Assembly: GCA_913009915.1 (NCBI GenBank) | Contig: CAJVYZ010000192.1 | Coordinates: 1-6,081 of the forward strand | Length of the DNA: 6,081 nucleotides | Direction of reading: 5' to 3' | Source of the DNA: an uncultured Gemmatimonadota bacterium | GTDB taxonomy: Bacteria; Gemmatimonadota; Gemmatimonadetes; Gemmatimonadales; GWC2-71-9 | Shown here: in pieces, positions 5,951-6,081 of the stretch | Layout of the letters: each line of letters starts with the position of its first letter | Numbering within the stretch: the stretch's first letter is position 1 | The notes under the pieces: generated by a model | What the model was told of the DNA's origin: nothing | Seen by the model: the letters and a program-made list of their open reading frames with translations, nothing else | The model's database searches: none | Made by a program: the position numbers and the translations under genes

Positions 5951-5995
5951 AGCAAGGGCCCCCATGGGCCCAAGCGCGTTACGCTTTTGTTTTTG
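5940..5995 (+). terminator. Strong intrinsic terminator, plus strand
   Basis: GCGTAATGC (5940-5948) pairs with GCGTTACGC (5976-5984), eight Watson-Crick pairs and one T-G wobble. A small bulge and two further G-C pairs lead to GGGCCC (5956-5961) pairing with GGGCCC (5966-5971) around a CCAT loop. TTTTGTTTTTG (5985-5995) follows directly. There is no T-tract after the hairpin on the minus strand, so it is directional. No plus-strand protein gene ends upstream of it, which argues for a leader attenuator or the end of a non-coding RNA. Confidence 0.8.
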
Positions 5996-6014
5996 TTCGG
6001 GCGTGGGAGAGCCG

Positions 6015-6081
6015 GTGACTTCCACGCGTTACCAGCACCCGAAGACCGCCTCCCGGCCGGCCCCAGCCGCCATCATTGCGA
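6015..6081 (+). CDS. Possible start of a plus-strand gene, truncated by window edge
   Basis: GTG at 6015 is preceded by GGGAG (6005-6009) with 5 bases between. The frame it opens (MTSTRYQHPKTASRP, then an Ala/Ile-rich stretch) stays open to the edge with almost all codons ending in G or C, like the true genes of this window. It lies 20 bases after the T-tract of the attenuator-like hairpin, so it is the natural target of that leader. Only about 22 residues are visible, too few to name a family. If the leader is a T-box, an aminoacyl-tRNA synthetase or an amino-acid biosynthesis or transport gene would be expected. Confidence 0.4.
   Translation, partial: MTSTRYQHPKTASRPAPAAIIA

Larger units (their letters stand above)
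5760..5996 (+). promoter_or_regulatory. Structured 5' leader with attenuator architecture (candidate T-box or other riboswitch)
   Basis: The plus strand carries a row of perfect hairpins: TGTGG/CCACA (5760-5764 with 5781-5785), GGGGCC-CAGT-GGCCCC (5796-5811), CCCGGA-GTGA-TCCGGG with a GNRA loop (5852-5867), and TCTCGAA-CAGCGA-TTCGAGA (5884-5903). These are followed by a T-box-like core, an alternative stem and an intrinsic terminator, and then a possible ribosome site and start codon at 6015. The segment near 5814-5830 (GATGA, then GGACATAC) loosely resembles the start of T-box Stem I. This order is that of a transcription-attenuating leader. Stem I, the specifier loop and the promoter are not resolved (TTGACG at 5737 and TATGAA at 5753 are too close together), so the class stays open: T-box is my first choice, an unassigned riboswitch or ribosomal-type leader the alternative. 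Confidence 0.5.
5581..6014. other. 434-base region without a convincing protein gene
   Basis: The frames open on either strand here lack the G/C third-position bias of the true genes. The part nearest the proline dehydrogenase start (5581-5704) must hold its leader and promoter. It includes a compact hairpin, TCGGCT-ACA-AGCCGA, at 5648-5662, but I see no strong -35/-10 pair. The middle carries a CRP-like site and the rest a structured plus-strand leader with a terminator, listed separately. Confidence 0.7.

Noticed and set aside
5760..5996. IscB/TnpB-associated omega RNA or another known ncRNA (tmRNA, RNase P, 6S, SRP)
   Set aside because: None of the conserved cores I know for these RNAs was found, and no nuclease gene is visible; the terminator followed by a ribosome site fits a leader better.
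5264..6025. Long minus-strand open frame across the region upstream of proline dehydrogenase
   Set aside because: Its downstream part is a shadow of proline dehydrogenase, and its upstream part runs through the hairpin array and terminator with no codon bias and no recognisable domain.
6029..6081. Minus-strand frame with high G/C third positions ending in TAA at 6031-6029, as the tail of a gene entering from the right
   Set aside because: Only about 16 codons are visible and the overlapping plus-strand frame has equal bias plus a ribosome site and start codon; it cannot be excluded but is less supported.

Overview
The window comes from a GC-rich bacterial chromosome. Codons in the real genes strongly favour G or C at the third position. 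The gene set is a secreted or lipoprotein-type serine hydrolase with TPR and C-terminal extensions, a lipoprotein YtcJ-like amidohydrolase, a YpjD-type MazG enzyme, a monofunctional proline dehydrogenase and RsgA. This mix would suit Gemmatimonadota or a similar soil or aquatic lineage, but that placement is an impression from gene style, with no marker gene to prove it.

Layout: (1) 1-932, plus strand: 3' part of a beta-lactamase-fold serine hydrolase gene, open at the left edge. (2) 978-2887, minus strand: a two-gene unit, a small 82-residue protein followed by a lipoprotein amidohydrolase whose ribosome site overlaps the small gene's stop. (3) 2888-3011: divergent spacer with a palindromic -10-like element. 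(4) 3012-3332, plus strand: ypjD-like nucleotide pyrophosphohydrolase. (5) 3323-3363: G-rich heptamer repeat in the convergent spacer. (6) 3430-5580, minus strand: a tight three-gene operon, proline dehydrogenase, a 105-residue unknown protein (4-base GTGA overlap), then rsgA (4-base gap). (7) 5581-6014: a 434-base region with no convincing protein gene. (8) 6015 to the right edge, plus strand: a possible new gene start preceded by a Shine-Dalgarno sequence.

The most interesting part is region 7. On the plus strand it holds a series of perfect hairpins ending in a strong intrinsic terminator (5940-5984 plus T-tract 5985-5995). The 5' arm of that terminator can instead pair with 5929-5937. Just upstream of that alternative stem is a T-box-like core (AGGTGGAACC, 5918-5927). 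This is the architecture of a transcription-attenuation leader, possibly a tRNA-sensing T-box, controlling the gene that starts near 6015. The T-box assignment is a hypothesis: Stem I and the specifier codon are not resolved. A CRP/FNR-like half-site pair (TGTGA-N6-TCACG) lies at 5705-5720 between the divergent units.

The remaining genes look like ordinary housekeeping and catabolic functions. The two small unknown proteins (82 and 105 residues) are each translationally coupled to a recognisable enzyme gene.
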